Shown: positions 20,849-31,477, numbered from the stretch's first letter. The stretch: 64,000 nucleotides of DNA from Spirulina major PCC 6313 (GCF_001890765.1 NZ_KV878783.1:2756771-2820770); one strand, 5' to 3'. Translations and numbers: made by a program. The notes: generated by a model from the letters alone, not told the origin.

Positions 20849-21673
20849 ATGATGAGAAAAATTCTTAGTTTCTTACCAAGCATTGAATTTTATTTCAAAG
20901 TCACTATTATCTGTACCCTTTTACAGCAAATATTCGCGTATTTTTGGGCAGATAGTCACATGAATTTAATAGCTCAAATTCTGCTGTACTGGCTCATTGG
21001 CTCCCTCTCATTTTATAGCCTTGGCTTCCTCATCGAAAACGGCATCAAAAAAAATCATGCCCTGACCCAAAAGCTAAGTGCCAGAGTCGTTACCGTCAAA
21101 AAACAATCATTCCCGACCTTTACCCTCAATGGAATTATCCTCGGCGAGATCAAGGCTTGTATTGCAGCCTTAATTATTCTAACTCTCGCCCCAGAAGTTC
21201 ATCGAGGGAATAGCCTATTCTTGAACTTTGGATGGTTCTTGATGAGAATCATCTGTGCAGACTTGTGCTTCTACATTTCCCATCGATTATTACACCGAAA
21301 ATCTTGGCTCAAGATTCATCTTAAACACCACGAATTCCAAGATTCATCGAGTTTTGTTGCTGGTCATAAAAGCCTTATTGAATATATCATCACAACTCTG
21401 ACTGATATTTTACCTATCTTGATCTTTGGCTATGATTTAACTCAAATTCTTTCCTGGATTATTGTGGGTAATGCTTACAATTTAGAGGGTCACAGTTCAC
21501 TGTCAATTTTCTTCATTTCATCCGATTTTCATGACCTGCACCATACATCTTTTCAGGGAAACTATGGCATTCAAGACTTTTGGGATCGTCTATTTAACAC
21601 CCTCAAATCACCCACAAAACAGCTCCGCCCCATTTTTCCAACCAATTATCTCAGCTCTAATGATGCCGGTTAA
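20849..21673 (+). CDS. Sterol desaturase/fatty acid hydroxylase family membrane protein
   Basis: A 274-residue protein with four or so membrane helices and the di-iron histidine boxes of the family in order: HRLLH (about 148), HLKHH (about 157) and HDLHH (about 230). These oxygen-dependent enzymes hydroxylate or desaturate lipid-like substrates; the substrate here cannot be read from sequence. Two adjacent ATGs (20849 and 20852) are possible starts. It lies 185 bases after ureC. That gap has imperfect dyads (ATGAGGT/ACCTCAT near 20731-20764) that may be regulatory. Confidence 0.82.
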   Translation: MMRKILSFLPSIEFYFKVTIICTLLQQIFAYFWADSHMNLIAQILLYWLIGSLSFYSLGFLIENGIKKNHALTQKLSARVVTVKKQSFPTFTLNGIILGEIKACIAALIILTLAPEVHRGNSLFLNFGWFLMRIICADLCFYISHRLLHRKSWLKIHLKHHEFQDSSSFVAGHKSLIEYIITTLTDILPILIFGYDLTQILSWIIVGNAYNLEGHSSLSIFFISSDFHDLHHTSFQGNYGIQDFWDRLFNTLKSPTKQLRPIFPTNYLSSNDAG

Positions 21674-21686
21674 ATTCAGCACTGGA

Positions 21687-22523
21687 TTATAGGCAGTCTT
21701 TATTTTTCGTTCGCACCCGATCATAAAGATCCGCCATCACCGCAACAAATGAATGACTACGTTGCCAAAATGCTGGATCATCTCCCATTTTTTTGATCAA
21801 AATGGCGGCAATCAGTGGTTGCTGAGGAGGAGAAATCGTCGTGGGTAAAGGTTCATCACCCTGCCAAAAATCACGCAGGTTATCAAGAGAGGCCGATGTC
21901 AGTTGAGGGCGAGTATAGTATGATTCACGGGCAAGCGGCGATCGCACCTCTGCCTGTAATTCGGCCGTCAGTGCTTGGCCTAAGGATGATTTTGCTAGCT
22001 CCGTCGTGAGAGATTCCCGCGATAAACCCCGCAACTCAAACAATAAAAAGGGATCTTGATCTAATTGCAACGCAAGGCGATAAAAAATACCGGCAATATG
22101 TTTACACGGATCGCCCCAATCCGGACAGGAACACTGTGTATAGACCGCAGAAAAATCGTGGGGTAAAAGCTGCAAGCCCAAGGCTTGAAACGGTTCTTCA
22201 ATAGAGTCTGGCATTTCATTGAGCAGCAACCGCGAAATCAAACTCGCCTTTGAGGTTAACCGTGCAATGACAGTTGACCATTGTTCGGGGGTAATGGGAG
22301 ATAATTCAATATGGATATCATACAGAGGTTCTGTGTAAACATTGAAATAGGGATTAATTGAACCTCGAACCTGCGCGAAAATCTTCCCGTCTTCAATCTC
22401 AAGACATTTGACTTTATTGCTTCTCGCATAGGAACGTCCCCGTTGGAGACGACCGCGATCGCCACATTTTTCAAGAGCGGCTAAAAACCGCTGTCCCCAC
22501 CATGTTCGACTGATCTGTGCCAT
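21687..22523 (-). CDS. SWIM zinc-finger protein
   Basis: A 278-residue protein with the SWIM motif CSCPDWGDPCKHIAGIFY (Cys-x-Cys ... Cys-x-His), which binds zinc and is thought to contact DNA or protein. It starts MAQISRTWWGQRFLAALE. It is the downstream partner of the SNF2 helicase (90-base gap, same strand); this pair recurs in bacteria and suggests a joint chromatin- or repair-type function that remains unassigned. Confidence 0.88.
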   Translation of the reverse strand: MAQISRTWWGQRFLAALEKCGDRGRLQRGRSYARSNKVKCLEIEDGKIFAQVRGSINPYFNVYTEPLYDIHIELSPITPEQWSTVIARLTSKASLISRLLLNEMPDSIEEPFQALGLQLLPHDFSAVYTQCSCPDWGDPCKHIAGIFYRLALQLDQDPFLLFELRGLSRESLTTELAKSSLGQALTAELQAEVRSPLARESYYTRPQLTSASLDNLRDFWQGDEPLPTTISPPQQPLIAAILIKKMGDDPAFWQRSHSFVAVMADLYDRVRTKNKDCL

Positions 22524-22613
22524 TGTTCCCTACTCCAATTCGATTGAACCAACCGTATTTTTGAATGTTGAAATTTGAAGGTTTAAGTGCGACGAAATGA
22601 AATCACTCAAGCC

Positions 22614-25600
22614 TTACATGATCGCATTTTTACTCAACGCAATGAGCGTCCGAAACGCATCATTATCTAATTCTGTGAGCCAAGATTCATCAGCCCCAAC
22701 CACTGCGCCAGCTAGTTTCTTTTTATCCTCAATCATCTGATCAATTCGTTCTTCTAAAGTCCCGATGGCTACGAATTTATGGACAAAAACATGTTTTTCT
22801 TGACCAATCCGAAAGGCGCGATCGGTGGCTTGGTCTTCCACCGCCGGATTCCACCATCGATCAAAGTGAAACACATGATTCGCCTTCGTTAAGGTAATCC
22901 CAACCCCTCCCGCTTTAATCGAGAGGATAAAAATTGACGGTTCAGTCGCAGGATCTTGAAACGCGGCGATCATTTGCTCCCGTTTTTTAACAGGAGTTCC
23001 CCCATGCAGAACATAGGTATTGTAGTGGCAGTGGTGGCGTAAATAGTGATCTAGGGACTCGGCAATTTCACGAAACTGGGTAAAAATCAAGAGACTTTCG
23101 CCCTCTGCGATCACTTCTTCCACCATATCCGTTAAGCGACTGAGTTTATGCGATCGCGCTGCTGTGAATTCACTATTATCTTGGAGAAATTGGCGGGGAT
23201 GGTTGCAAATCTGCTTGAGGCGCATCAAGGTCGATAAAATGAGTCCTTTGCGTTGAATGCCCTCAGTGGATTCTAACTGTTGTTCGACATCCTTAAGCAC
23301 CGCTGCATAGAGAGAGGCTTGCTCTTGGGTGAGGTTACAAAATAATTTTTGCTCGATTTTATTGGGTAGATCCTTAATAATGCTTTGATCAGTCTTGAGC
23401 CGACGTAAAATAAACGGTTCAACTAAGTTTTTCAGGGTTTGAGACTGAACTAGACTATTTTCTTTTTGAATCGGTAGCTCAAAATTGCGCCGAAATTGAG
23501 CTTGCGTCCCTAAATAGCCAGGGTTGAGAAATTGAAAAATAGACCACAAATCTAAGAGGCGATTTTCGACGGGAGTGCCGGTTAATGCGAGGCGATACTG
23601 TGCCTCTAGTTTGAAAATGGCTTTAGTTTGGTTTGCTTTTGGATTTTTGATGTTCTGAGCTTCGTCGAGAACAATTCGCTGCCAGGTCAAGCTCGATAAA
23701 CGCTTAAAATCCTGACGAGCCAAGCTATAGGAGGTAATCAAAACATCAACCTGATCACAGAGTTCTTGAAAGGCTTGATCGGTTTTGACGCGATCGCTGC
23801 CATGATGAATGACTGTGCGTAGCGTCGGGGCGAACTTCTTAATTTCCCGTTGCCAATTGCCCAAAACAGAAGTGGGAACAATCAAAAGAGTGGGCGCAAA
23901 ACTCAGCCCATTAGCCTGGGCTTCTTCTTGATCTTGGACTAATCGCGCAATGACTTGTACGGTTTTTCCCAGCCCCATATCATCGGCTAAACATCCATTG
24001 AGTCCTAATTGTTCAAGATATTGCAGCCAGGCTAAGCCACGACGCTGATATTCGCGTAAATCCCCCTGAAATTGGGTGGGACTTTGCACGAGTTCCAGTT
24101 GGCTTTTATCGTGCAAACGTGCCATCATTTGACCGAGAGAATCTTCGCGATCGCAGTCTACTTCTACACTGTCATCAGCCTTAGCCGTGAGTTGCATAAA
24201 GTCCAGCAAACTCAGTTCAGGATGTTCTTGGTGTTGCGTTTTCCAAAACTCCAACATCTGGGCCATCTTTTGGGGATCTAATTCGATCCACTGGCCCCGA
24301 AACTGAATTAAGGGGGTTTTGGTTTGAACAAGCTGTTGCCATTCCTGCTCAGAAATAACATGATCGCCAATGGCTAATTCATAGTCATACTTAACGATGG
24401 TATCCATGGAGAAAAAGCCTTTTTTGTCGGCTTGACTGGGAGATTTAGACCCTCCATTGGCTCGCAAACGGACTTTGGCCCGTTGACGGCCTTCTGGAGT
24501 CCACCACGCTGGCACAATCACGGAATAGCCGGCACTTTCTAAAATCCACGCCGATTCTTTCAGAAACTCAAACGCCCCCTCCAAATTCAGACTAATCCCC
24601 ATGGGCTGATCCGTTTCTAAGCCTCGCCAAATGTCGGGATAAATTCGAGCCGCATAGCCTAGATCAAGTAGTAAATATTGTTCAAAGGAGTCCCCAAACT
24701 GCTGTTGTAAAATCTCTTTCTGACTGCCTTTTAAGCGCCAATAGTCGAGCAAACTAATTCGTAATGAGGGATCATGCTTGGCTGCTACTTGAAACTGAAG
24801 CTGCCACGGATCTTCCGAGTTTGCCGGTTCGTGGAGTTGAAAACAGAGAGAAAAACCAGAATTTTGGTGATTTTTTTCGAGGCGATCGCGCCAATTTTGC
24901 CAATCTTGATACTGTTGAACAGATTCGGGAGATCCGGGTATATAGTTTTGAGTTAAGCAGTCCTCAAGAATCGAACCCTGATAGGTTTTTTGAAAGGATT
25001 GGGGGCGGGGAGTTTGAGTAACAATAGAGGTTAGCCAACATTCAGCAAAATGGTGGAGGAGCGTGGCGCGATCGTGGAATTGGGGGCGGGGCGGTTCTGT
25101 GGCGAATCCTGCCGTACAAATCGCGGGCATACAGGCGGTAAAGTGGGCGATATGGTGTGAGTAGCGATCGCCAACCCAGTCCCATCCCCCGTAAATTTCA
25201 ACGCTCGATAGAGTCTTTGCAGTCTTCTGTTTTGTTTTTGTTTGGCGGGTCTCGTGATATTTCAAGGCCGGGATATATTGCTCTTCAATTAAGAGTGTTT
25301 TCAACCCCTGACTGTAGTGATACCAAAACCACAAATCAGATCCCAATTGCACCTCTGCTAAACCATGCAACGCCAGAAAGTGCAGATCATTAAGCACGCG
25401 CACAACAGTTTTGACAGTCTTGCCTGTGGGATAGGCTTCGATTTGCCAGTAGTCCAACGTAAATGCTTCGGCACTTTCTTGTTCTAGATAACGAGACAGT
25501 TCAGGGGAGGGGAGCGGCTGCTGGTCAGCGCTGGGGAGTAGAAATGAACAGCGTTGAATCTGCGCCTCTGGCTGGCGTGGATTGAGGAGAGCTAGTCCTA

Positions 25601-25766
25601 ACTGTTGGTGCAGAAAATCGGTGAGCTTGCTATGTTGTAAATGATACGGATGGATGCGATCGCGCCTACTTTGCGATTTTGTCGTTTCTACCCAAAGATA
25701 GAAATTTCCCCCTTGAACAAAGGTGTTGTTATCCTCAGGAATCCAAGTTCCATGTAGAACGTGCAT
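22614..25766 (-). CDS. SNF2-family DNA translocase/helicase
   Basis: A 1050-residue protein. The N-terminal 500 residues are the bacterial SNF2 accessory region. The motor follows: Walker A ADDMGLGKTVQ (about 595), DEAQ box IVLDEAQNIKN, LTGTPVENRLLDLWSI, and the C-terminal lobe with HGGTPVKKRE, SIKAGGVGITLT and the QATDRAFRIGQ arginine-finger motif. SNF2 proteins use ATP to move along duplex DNA and remodel bound proteins. The adjacent SWIM gene is the probable partner. Start at ATG 25766 gives a typical N-terminus. Confidence 0.95.
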   Translation of the reverse strand: MHVLHGTWIPEDNNTFVQGGNFYLWVETTKSQSRRDRIHPYHLQHSKLTDFLHQQLGLALLNPRQPEAQIQRCSFLLPSADQQPLPSPELSRYLEQESAEAFTLDYWQIEAYPTGKTVKTVVRVLNDLHFLALHGLAEVQLGSDLWFWYHYSQGLKTLLIEEQYIPALKYHETRQTKTKQKTAKTLSSVEIYGGWDWVGDRYSHHIAHFTACMPAICTAGFATEPPRPQFHDRATLLHHFAECWLTSIVTQTPRPQSFQKTYQGSILEDCLTQNYIPGSPESVQQYQDWQNWRDRLEKNHQNSGFSLCFQLHEPANSEDPWQLQFQVAAKHDPSLRISLLDYWRLKGSQKEILQQQFGDSFEQYLLLDLGYAARIYPDIWRGLETDQPMGISLNLEGAFEFLKESAWILESAGYSVIVPAWWTPEGRQRAKVRLRANGGSKSPSQADKKGFFSMDTIVKYDYELAIGDHVISEQEWQQLVQTKTPLIQFRGQWIELDPQKMAQMLEFWKTQHQEHPELSLLDFMQLTAKADDSVEVDCDREDSLGQMMARLHDKSQLELVQSPTQFQGDLREYQRRGLAWLQYLEQLGLNGCLADDMGLGKTVQVIARLVQDQEEAQANGLSFAPTLLIVPTSVLGNWQREIKKFAPTLRTVIHHGSDRVKTDQAFQELCDQVDVLITSYSLARQDFKRLSSLTWQRIVLDEAQNIKNPKANQTKAIFKLEAQYRLALTGTPVENRLLDLWSIFQFLNPGYLGTQAQFRRNFELPIQKENSLVQSQTLKNLVEPFILRRLKTDQSIIKDLPNKIEQKLFCNLTQEQASLYAAVLKDVEQQLESTEGIQRKGLILSTLMRLKQICNHPRQFLQDNSEFTAARSHKLSRLTDMVEEVIAEGESLLIFTQFREIAESLDHYLRHHCHYNTYVLHGGTPVKKREQMIAAFQDPATEPSIFILSIKAGGVGITLTKANHVFHFDRWWNPAVEDQATDRAFRIGQEKHVFVHKFVAIGTLEERIDQMIEDKKKLAGAVVGADESWLTELDNDAFRTLIALSKNAIM

Positions 25767-25803
25767 TTTCTCTGATGATTAAATGAATATAAGCATTATG
25801 GCG

Positions 25804-25966
25804 GGTTGACTGACAAAAGATCAATGCCGGGTTGACTGACAAAAGTTGATCGCCCTCACTCCCAACTCCTCTCCCAGAGGACGAGGGGAGCCGATCCATT
25901 TTTCCAGTTCCCTCTCCCCTAGGGTGAGGGCTTTCTGGGATCTGGCTAATTTTGTCAGTCAACCAG
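25804..25966. mobile_element. Degenerate MITE copy of the same family as the one in the STAND gene
   Basis: The left end appears twice in tandem (GGTTGACTGACAAAAG at 25804-25819 and 25830-25845). The right end at 25950-25966 is the exact complement of CTGGTTGACTGACAAAA. Between them lies a copy of the dispersed CCCTCACTCC...GGGTGAGGG repeat (25851-25932). No clear target duplication remains. Confidence 0.7.
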
Positions 25967-26096
25967 GTCGCGATCGCTGATTTTTGGTGCTCTGAACAGG
26001 AGAGCGATCGCGCCATTCCGACTTCCCCTGTATTCGTTCAAACTTCAGGGAGCCACCACAGTAAAATATGGATCTGTCCTTCTACCGTCTTGAGTC

Positions 26097-27011
26097 ATGA
26101 CCCCCTCCACTTCCCTAAAGCTTGCGATCGTTGGTGATGTGCATGACCAATGGTCAGCGGCGGATAATGCGGCCGTGGTGGCGCTGGGGGTGGATTTGGT
26201 GTTGTTTGTGGGGGATTTTGGCAATGAGGCGGTTGATGTCGTGCGCTGTGTGAGTGAATTGTCCGTGCCCTATGCGGTGATTCTCGGTAATCATGATGCT
26301 TGGTATACTGCGTCAGCCTGGGGACGAAAAAAAGCTCCCTACAATCACGCCCTTGAAGATCGGGTGCAGGAGCAGTTGACGCTGTTGGGAGATGCCCATG
26401 TGGGCTATGGGGTGCGGGATTTTCCGGCGTTGAATCTGTCGGTGGTGGGGGGGCGGCCTTTTAGCTGGGGCGGGGATCACTGGCTGAATCCGGAGTTTTA
26501 TCAGGAGCGGTATGGGATTGATGGGTTCGCAGCGTCGAGTCGGGCGATCTGTGCAGCGGTGGAGCGGGCCCAATGTGACCGGATTATTTTTCTCGCCCAC
26601 AATGGCCCAACAGGGCTAGGCAATCAACCGGAATCGATCTGTGGCCGGGATTGGAAGCCGATTGGTAGTGATTTTGGTGATCCGGATTTGGCGGCAGCGA
26701 TCGCCTTTGCCCGCACCCAGGGCAAACCGATCCCCCTCGTGACCTTTGGCCACATGCACCACACCCTCCGGCATCGGCGCGATCGCCTCCGCGACATCAC
26801 CCAAACCGAAGCCGAAACCCTTTACCTCAACGCGGCCCGTGTGCCCCGTATCATCAACACCGGCCAGGAACAACAGCGTAATTTTTCCCTCGTCACCCTC
26901 ACGGCGGGCCAAGTCACCGCCGCCGATCTCGTCTGGGTCGATGAACAGGCACAGATTCACCACCAAGAACCCCTTTACCCCACACCGCAAACCGTCCAAG
27001 GCTTGCTATGA
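26097..27011 (+). CDS. Metallophosphoesterase, TIGR04168-type
   Basis: A calcineurin-like phosphoesterase of 304 residues with the dinuclear metal motifs in order: GDVHDQW (about 12), VGDFGNE (about 39), GNHDAWY (about 62), LAHNGPTGLG (about 166) and FGHMHHTLRH (about 218). This version is conserved across cyanobacteria and plants (TIGR04168); its substrate is not established. It ends 13 bases before tRNA-Ser. Confidence 0.9.
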   Translation: MTPSTSLKLAIVGDVHDQWSAADNAAVVALGVDLVLFVGDFGNEAVDVVRCVSELSVPYAVILGNHDAWYTASAWGRKKAPYNHALEDRVQEQLTLLGDAHVGYGVRDFPALNLSVVGGRPFSWGGDHWLNPEFYQERYGIDGFAASSRAICAAVERAQCDRIIFLAHNGPTGLGNQPESICGRDWKPIGSDFGDPDLAAAIAFARTQGKPIPLVTFGHMHHTLRHRRDRLRDITQTEAETLYLNAARVPRIINTGQEQQRNFSLVTLTAGQVTAADLVWVDEQAQIHHQEPLYPTPQTVQGLL

Positions 27012-27024
27012 TATTAAACACCTT

Positions 27025-27109
27025 GGAGAGGTGGCAGAGTGGTCGAATGCGCTCGACTTGAAATCGAGTGTAGCGTGAGCTACCGTGGGTTCGAATCCCA
27101 CCCTCTCCG
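27025..27109 (+). tRNA. tRNA-Ser (TGA)
   Basis: Acceptor GGAGAGG/CCTCTCC, anticodon stem CTCGA/TCGAG with loop CTTGAAA (anticodon TGA), long variable arm and T-arm GTGGG-TTCGAAT-CCCAC. The long variable arm is the class II serine form. The 3' CCA is not encoded. Confidence 0.96.
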
Positions 27110-27129
27110 TTTTCGCCCGCAAGCCCTGG

Positions 27130-27259
27130 CATCATGGCACAGATAAAATAGTGAATTAGCTGAGGTGGTGCGTTACGGCGGATTGCTGAGTTACAGTCAT
27201 AACATAGGTTGCAGCCGCCTAACGCACCCTACTGGACTAGCATCATGGCACAGATAAAA
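27130..27259. repeat. Hairpin repeat bracketed by direct repeats
   Basis: The direct repeat CATCATGGCACAGATAAAA occurs at 27130-27148 and 27241-27259. Between them lies an inverted repeat, GGTGCGTTACGGCGG at 27167-27181 against CCGCCTAACGCACC at 27215-27228. The arrangement suggests a small mobile or duplicated element. Confidence 0.55.
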
Positions 27260-27297
27260 GAGTAGATTAGGTAGTGGACTACAATCAAGCGATCGCC

Positions 27298-28092
27298 CTA
27301 CGCTAACGCCGCTTTCAAACTGCGGCAAAAGGTATCGATCGCGGCGAGGCCTTCCTCTGGCGTTCCTTCGGCCAAACGTTTCACGACGGCACTGCCCACA
27401 ATCACCGCATTTGCGCCCCAGTCTTTTAACTGCTTGGCGTGTTCCGGTTGAGAGACACCGAAGCCAACGCCGACGGGCTTTTGAGTGCTTTTTTGTAGTT
27501 GGGGGAGGAGGTCTTGGACGCGGGAGGCGATTTCAGTGCGAGCGCCGGTTACCCCTGTGACGCTGACGAGATAGATGAAGCCTTGGGATTTTTGGGCGAT
27601 CGCATCAATGCGTTCCGTGGGGCTGGTGGGGGCCACAAGGAGGATCACTTCAATGCCGTGGGCGGTGGCACTTTCGAGGACTGCGGTGGATTCTTCAAGG
27701 GGTAAATCTGGGATCACCAACCCTTTCACCCCCGCCTCGGCAATCTGCGCCATAAACACATCAACCCCCCGAAAATAGATCGGGTTGTAGTAGGTAAAGA
27801 GAATAATCGGGGCGGTGAGTTCAGCATGGAGCGATCGCACCATATCCAGCACCTTTTGCAGCGTCACGCCCCGTTGTAATGCCCGCGTCGCCGCCGCTTG
27901 AATCGTCGGCCCATCGGCGAGGGGGTCAGAATAGGGCACACCCAATTCAATCAAATCTGCACCGGCCGCATCAAGCACCCTTAAGGCCTGGGCCGTGGTT
28001 TCTAAATCCGGATCACCCGCCGTAATGAAGGGAATTAAGGCGCATTGATTATTTTCTTTCAGGGTTTGGAAGCGCTCAGAAACCGAGGTCAT
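27298..28092 (-). CDS. trpA: Tryptophan synthase alpha chain
   Basis: Cleaves indole-3-glycerol phosphate to indole and glyceraldehyde 3-phosphate; indole is channelled to TrpB. The catalytic Glu lies in [17 protein letters not shown], and the catalytic Asp in the segment [22 protein letters not shown] and [13 protein letters not shown] are family signatures. The start at 28092 (MTSVSERFQ) gives the normal 264 residues. The frame is open further upstream only because it runs across tRNA-Ala, so the longer version is rejected. Confidence 0.97.
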   Translation of the reverse strand: MTSVSERFQTLKENNQCALIPFITAGDPDLETTAQALRVLDAAGADLIELGVPYSDPLADGPTIQAAATRALQRGVTLQKVLDMVRSLHAELTAPIILFTYYNPIYFRGVDVFMAQIAEAGVKGLVIPDLPLEESTAVLESATAHGIEVILLVAPTSPTERIDAIAQKSQGFIYLVSVTGVTGARTEIASRVQDLLPQLQKSTQKPVGVGFGVSQPEHAKQLKDWGANAVIVGSAVVKRLAEGTPEEGLAAIDTFCRSLKAALA

Positions 28093-28174
28093 GCCACGTT
28101 TAGGGAAGGGATAATTTGGACTCTTGATTGTACCATTTTCCCTGCCCGGCTCCCCTGATTCTGGGCTGAATGAA

Positions 28175-28247
28175 TGGAGGATAGGGGAGTCGAACCCCTG
28201 ACCTCTGCGGTGCGATCGCAGCGCTCTACCAACTGAGCTAACCCCCC
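28175..28247 (-). tRNA. tRNA-Ala (CGC)
   Basis: Acceptor GGGGGGT/ATCCTCC, D-arm GCTC/GAGC, anticodon stem CTGCG/CGCAG with loop ATCGCAC (anticodon CGC, codon GCG) and T-arm CAGGG-GTTCGAC-TCCCCTA region. The anticodon arm contains a HIP1-like GCGATCGC by coincidence of sequence. No encoded CCA; discriminator A. Confidence 0.93.
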
Positions 28248-28283
28248 GTCGGTGAATGATCATACCATTCTCACCCTCAATCT

Positions 28284-29003
28284 TCAAACTGAAAAGGCCG
28301 CATCCTGTTGGGCAACCACCCTTTCCACCCGCTCTAGTTCCAACTCGGTGAATTTATCCACCGTCCAGTTGGCCTGACGTTGCAACATGTGAAACGGGTA
28401 AGTATGGGCAATGCCCACCACCTGGATACCGGCCGCCTTAGCCGCAGCAATCCCCACGAGGCTATCTTCAATGGCGAGACAGCGTTGGGGTTCGATCTGG
28501 AGGTGGGGATATTGCTGCTGAGCGCGTTCCACGGCCAGATAATAGCTGGCGGGATCGGGTTTACTCGTGGCGCAATCGTCCTCAGTGACGATAATGCTGA
28601 AATATTGGGCAAGCTGCGATCGCGTCAACACCAGATCCACCGCCGCCCGGTCTGTCTCCGTCACCAACCCCAAGACCAAATCAATGCTATGGAGTTTTTT
28701 GATAAACGCGGCAACACCCGGATAGAGAGGCAACGTGTCGAGGGTAGCGAGGCGATCGCAATATCCCTGCGCCTTTTGGGTCATCAACTGTTGCAAATAA
28801 TCATCGGACACCACCCGCCCCCGTTGCCGCAGTAAATCCCGCAGACAGGCGCGATCGTTCCGTCCCAAGCAAAACCGTTGATAATCTGCCAGATCCGGCC
28901 GCAAATTTTCCGCCAGCAAAATCTGTTGAATCAACTCCCCATGGATTGCCTCATCATTAATGATCGTGCCATTGAAATCAAAGAAAACAGCTTTCAGCGT
29001 CAT
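28284..29003 (-). CDS. HAD-superfamily hydrolase (phosphoglycolate phosphatase/beta-phosphoglucomutase-like)
   Basis: About 239 residues. HAD motif [13 protein letters not shown] has the nucleophile Asp but carries Asn where the second acid is usually DxD; this FDFNGT form is known in part of the family. Motif II lies in GLVTETDR, the motif III Lys in ATSKPDP, and motif IV in [18 protein letters not shown] helical cap lies at about 20-85. Substrate unknown. The preferred start is ATG 29003; an upstream in-frame ATG (29021) would add six residues. Confidence 0.88.
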   Translation of the reverse strand: MTLKAVFFDFNGTIINDEAIHGELIQQILLAENLRPDLADYQRFCLGRNDRACLRDLLRQRGRVVSDDYLQQLMTQKAQGYCDRLATLDTLPLYPGVAAFIKKLHSIDLVLGLVTETDRAAVDLVLTRSQLAQYFSIIVTEDDCATSKPDPASYYLAVERAQQQYPHLQIEPQRCLAIEDSLVGIAAAKAAGIQVVGIAHTYPFHMLQRQANWTVDKFTELELERVERVVAQQDAAFSV

Positions 29004-29124
29004 GGCTGGTGCAAGAAACAAAAATCACTCTCCATTCTACGGGAGGGAGCAAGAGACTGACCCCCTCTTGACTCTCTAGCGCACTGGAGAGTTTAGGCTT
29101 AAAAAAATCCCAAACACCAGCACC

Positions 29125-31413
29125 ATGAAACAGCAAACTCTTCACCTCGATGGCATGAGTTGCGCAGCCTGCGCCCGCGCCATTGAACGGGTCATCTCTA
29201 GCGTTGAGGGGGTGAGCGATTGCACCGTCAATTTTGGCGCGGAACTGGCCCGCGTGAATTACAATCCCGACACCACCGGCCTAGAGCAGATTCAAGCTGC
29301 CGTACAGCGAGCGGGCTATGATGCAACCCCCCTCAATTCATCCCGGCAATCCTCCGAGGCGATGGATGCAGCCCAAGCCGAGAAGGCCCAACAACTCCGA
29401 CGCAAGCTGATCCTCGGTGGGGTGGTGAGTGGGATTTTAATGGTGGGAGGATTGCCGATGATGACAGGGCTACACCTGCCCTTTTGGCCGATGTGGCTGC
29501 ATCATCCTTGGTTCCAGTTGATCCTCACGACTCCTGTAATGCTGTGGGTGGGGCAATCTTTCTTTAAGGGGGCGTGGGCGGCATTGCGCCAGGGTCGGGC
29601 GGACATGAATACCTTGGTGGCCTTGGGCACAGGGGCGGCCTATGGGTATTCGCTGTTTCCGACGATCGCACCCCAATGGTTCACCACCCAAGGGTTAACG
29701 CCCGATGTCTATTACGAAACCGCCGCCGTGGTGATTACCCTGATTTTGCTCGGTCGCGCCCTCGAACATCGCGCCAAGGGGAAAACCTCCGCCGCGATTC
29801 GGCAATTGATGGGATTGCAGGCGAAAACGGCGCGGGTGATTCGGGATGGGGAAGCGCGGGATATTGCGATCGCATCTGTGGAAGTGGGTGATATTGTCCT
29901 CGTCCGGCCAGGGGAGAAAATTCCCGTTGATGGTGTGGTAACTCAGGGAAAATCCACCGTTGATGAAGCCATGGTTACAGGGGAAAGCTTGCCGGTGGAA
30001 AAACACCCCGGCGATGAGGTGATCGGCGCAACCATCAATAAAACCGGCAGTTTTCAATTTGAAGCGCAGCGGGTGGGCGATGAAACGGTACTGGCGCAAA
30101 TTGTCCAACTGGTGCAGCAGGCCCAAGGCTCCAAAGCCCCGATCCAACAACTGGCGGATCAGGTCACGGGGTGGTTTGTGCCGGTGGTGTTGGGGATTGC
30201 AGTGCTCACCTTCGGCCTCTGGTCTGGCCTGACGGGGAATCTATCCCTGGCGTTGATTACCACCGTTGGGGTCTTGGTGATTGCCTGCCCCTGCGCCCTG
30301 GGTCTGGCGACTCCGACCTCGGTGATGGTGGGCACGGGCAAAGGGGCAGAGTTGGGGATTCTGATCAAAGGGGCGGATAGTTTAGAACTGGCGCACCACG
30401 TCCGCACGATTGTGCTCGATAAAACCGGGACATTAACCGCCGGTCAGCCCTCGGTGACTGACTACGCCACCGTCAAAGGCACGGCAGAGGGTCAGGAGTT
30501 GCGTCTGTTGGCCCAGATGGCGGCGGTGGAAGCCCAATCAGAACATCCCCTGGCGGCGGCGGTGGTGGACTATGCCCACCGTCAAGGGGTGGAGGATTTA
30601 CCCCCGGTGACGGAGTTTGAGGCGATCGCAGGCTGTGGCGTGGTGGGTCAGATCAACGGCCAAACCCTGCGGATCGGCACGGGGCGCTGGTTGGCTGACT
30701 TGGGGTTAGACTGCGATCGCCCCCAAGTCAACGGCCAACCCCTCGCCCACCTCGCCCACCGTTGGGAACAAGGGGCCAAAACCGTTGTTTGGGTCGCCCA
30801 GGATCAGGAAATTCTCGCCATTGTTGCGATCGCCGATGCCCTCAAACCCTCCTCAGCCCAAGTGGTAAAACGCCTCCAGCGCATGGGATTAGAGGTCATT
30901 CTGTTAACCGGCGATAATCAAAAAACCGCCGAAGCGATCGCCGCTGAAGTGGGCATTGATCGCAGCTTTGCCCAAGTGCGCCCCGACCAAAAAGCCAAAA
31001 TCATCGAGCAACTCCAACAGGAAAAATCCAGCCGGAAATCGGCGGCGATCGTTGCCATGGTGGGCGATGGCATCAACGACGCGCCCGCTCTCGCCCAAGC
31101 CGATGTGGGGATTGCGATCGGAACCGGCACTGATGTCGCCATGGCCGCCTCCGATATCACCCTCATCTCCGGCGATCTGCAAGGCATCATCACCGCCATT
31201 CAACTCAGCCACGCCACCCTCCGCAACATCCGCAGCAACCTCTTTTTTGCCTTTATCTATAATGTGGTCAGCATTCCCATTGCTGCTGGGGCACTCTATC
31301 CCCTCACCGGTTGGCTCCTCAGCCCTATGGTGGCCGGGGCAGCGATGGCCATGAGTTCTGTTTCCGTGGTACTCAATGCCCTACGATTGCGACGTTTTCA
31401 AGTCAAGACCTAG
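29125..31413 (+). CDS. Copper-transporting P1B-type ATPase
   Basis: A 762-residue Cu(I) pump of the CopA/PacS/CtaA group. The N-terminal heavy-metal domain has GMSCAACAR (residues 10-18). Eight membrane helices include the ion-binding [12 protein letters not shown], followed by the phosphorylation site DKTGTLT, the HP motif (SEHPLA), the TGDN nucleotide-binding motif and [14 protein letters not shown]. Whether it exports copper or delivers it to thylakoid plastocyanin cannot be told from sequence, so no symbol is given. No copper regulator is adjacent. Confidence 0.95.
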   Translation: MKQQTLHLDGMSCAACARAIERVISSVEGVSDCTVNFGAELARVNYNPDTTGLEQIQAAVQRAGYDATPLNSSRQSSEAMDAAQAEKAQQLRRKLILGGVVSGILMVGGLPMMTGLHLPFWPMWLHHPWFQLILTTPVMLWVGQSFFKGAWAALRQGRADMNTLVALGTGAAYGYSLFPTIAPQWFTTQGLTPDVYYETAAVVITLILLGRALEHRAKGKTSAAIRQLMGLQAKTARVIRDGEARDIAIASVEVGDIVLVRPGEKIPVDGVVTQGKSTVDEAMVTGESLPVEKHPGDEVIGATINKTGSFQFEAQRVGDETVLAQIVQLVQQAQGSKAPIQQLADQVTGWFVPVVLGIAVLTFGLWSGLTGNLSLALITTVGVLVIACPCALGLATPTSVMVGTGKGAELGILIKGADSLELAHHVRTIVLDKTGTLTAGQPSVTDYATVKGTAEGQELRLLAQMAAVEAQSEHPLAAAVVDYAHRQGVEDLPPVTEFEAIAGCGVVGQINGQTLRIGTGRWLADLGLDCDRPQVNGQPLAHLAHRWEQGAKTVVWVAQDQEILAIVAIADALKPSSAQVVKRLQRMGLEVILLTGDNQKTAEAIAAEVGIDRSFAQVRPDQKAKIIEQLQQEKSSRKSAAIVAMVGDGINDAPALAQADVGIAIGTGTDVAMAASDITLISGDLQGIITAIQLSHATLRNIRSNLFFAFIYNVVSIPIAAGALYPLTGWLLSPMVAGAAMAMSSVSVVLNALRLRRFQVKT

Positions 31414-31431
31414 TGAATAAAACGTGACTGG

Positions 31432-31477
31432 AAATCGGTTTGAATGGGCCTCGCTCGTCATTCAAACCGATTTTTTT
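31432..31477 (+). terminator. Rho-independent terminator of the copper ATPase gene
   Basis: Perfect 15-base arms AAATCGGTTTGAATG and CATTCAAACCGATTT around a 12-base loop, followed by a T-run. Confidence 0.93.

Noticed and set aside
28093-28287. 65-codon N-terminal extension of trpA
   Set aside because: It reads through tRNA-Ala and matches no TrpA N-terminus.
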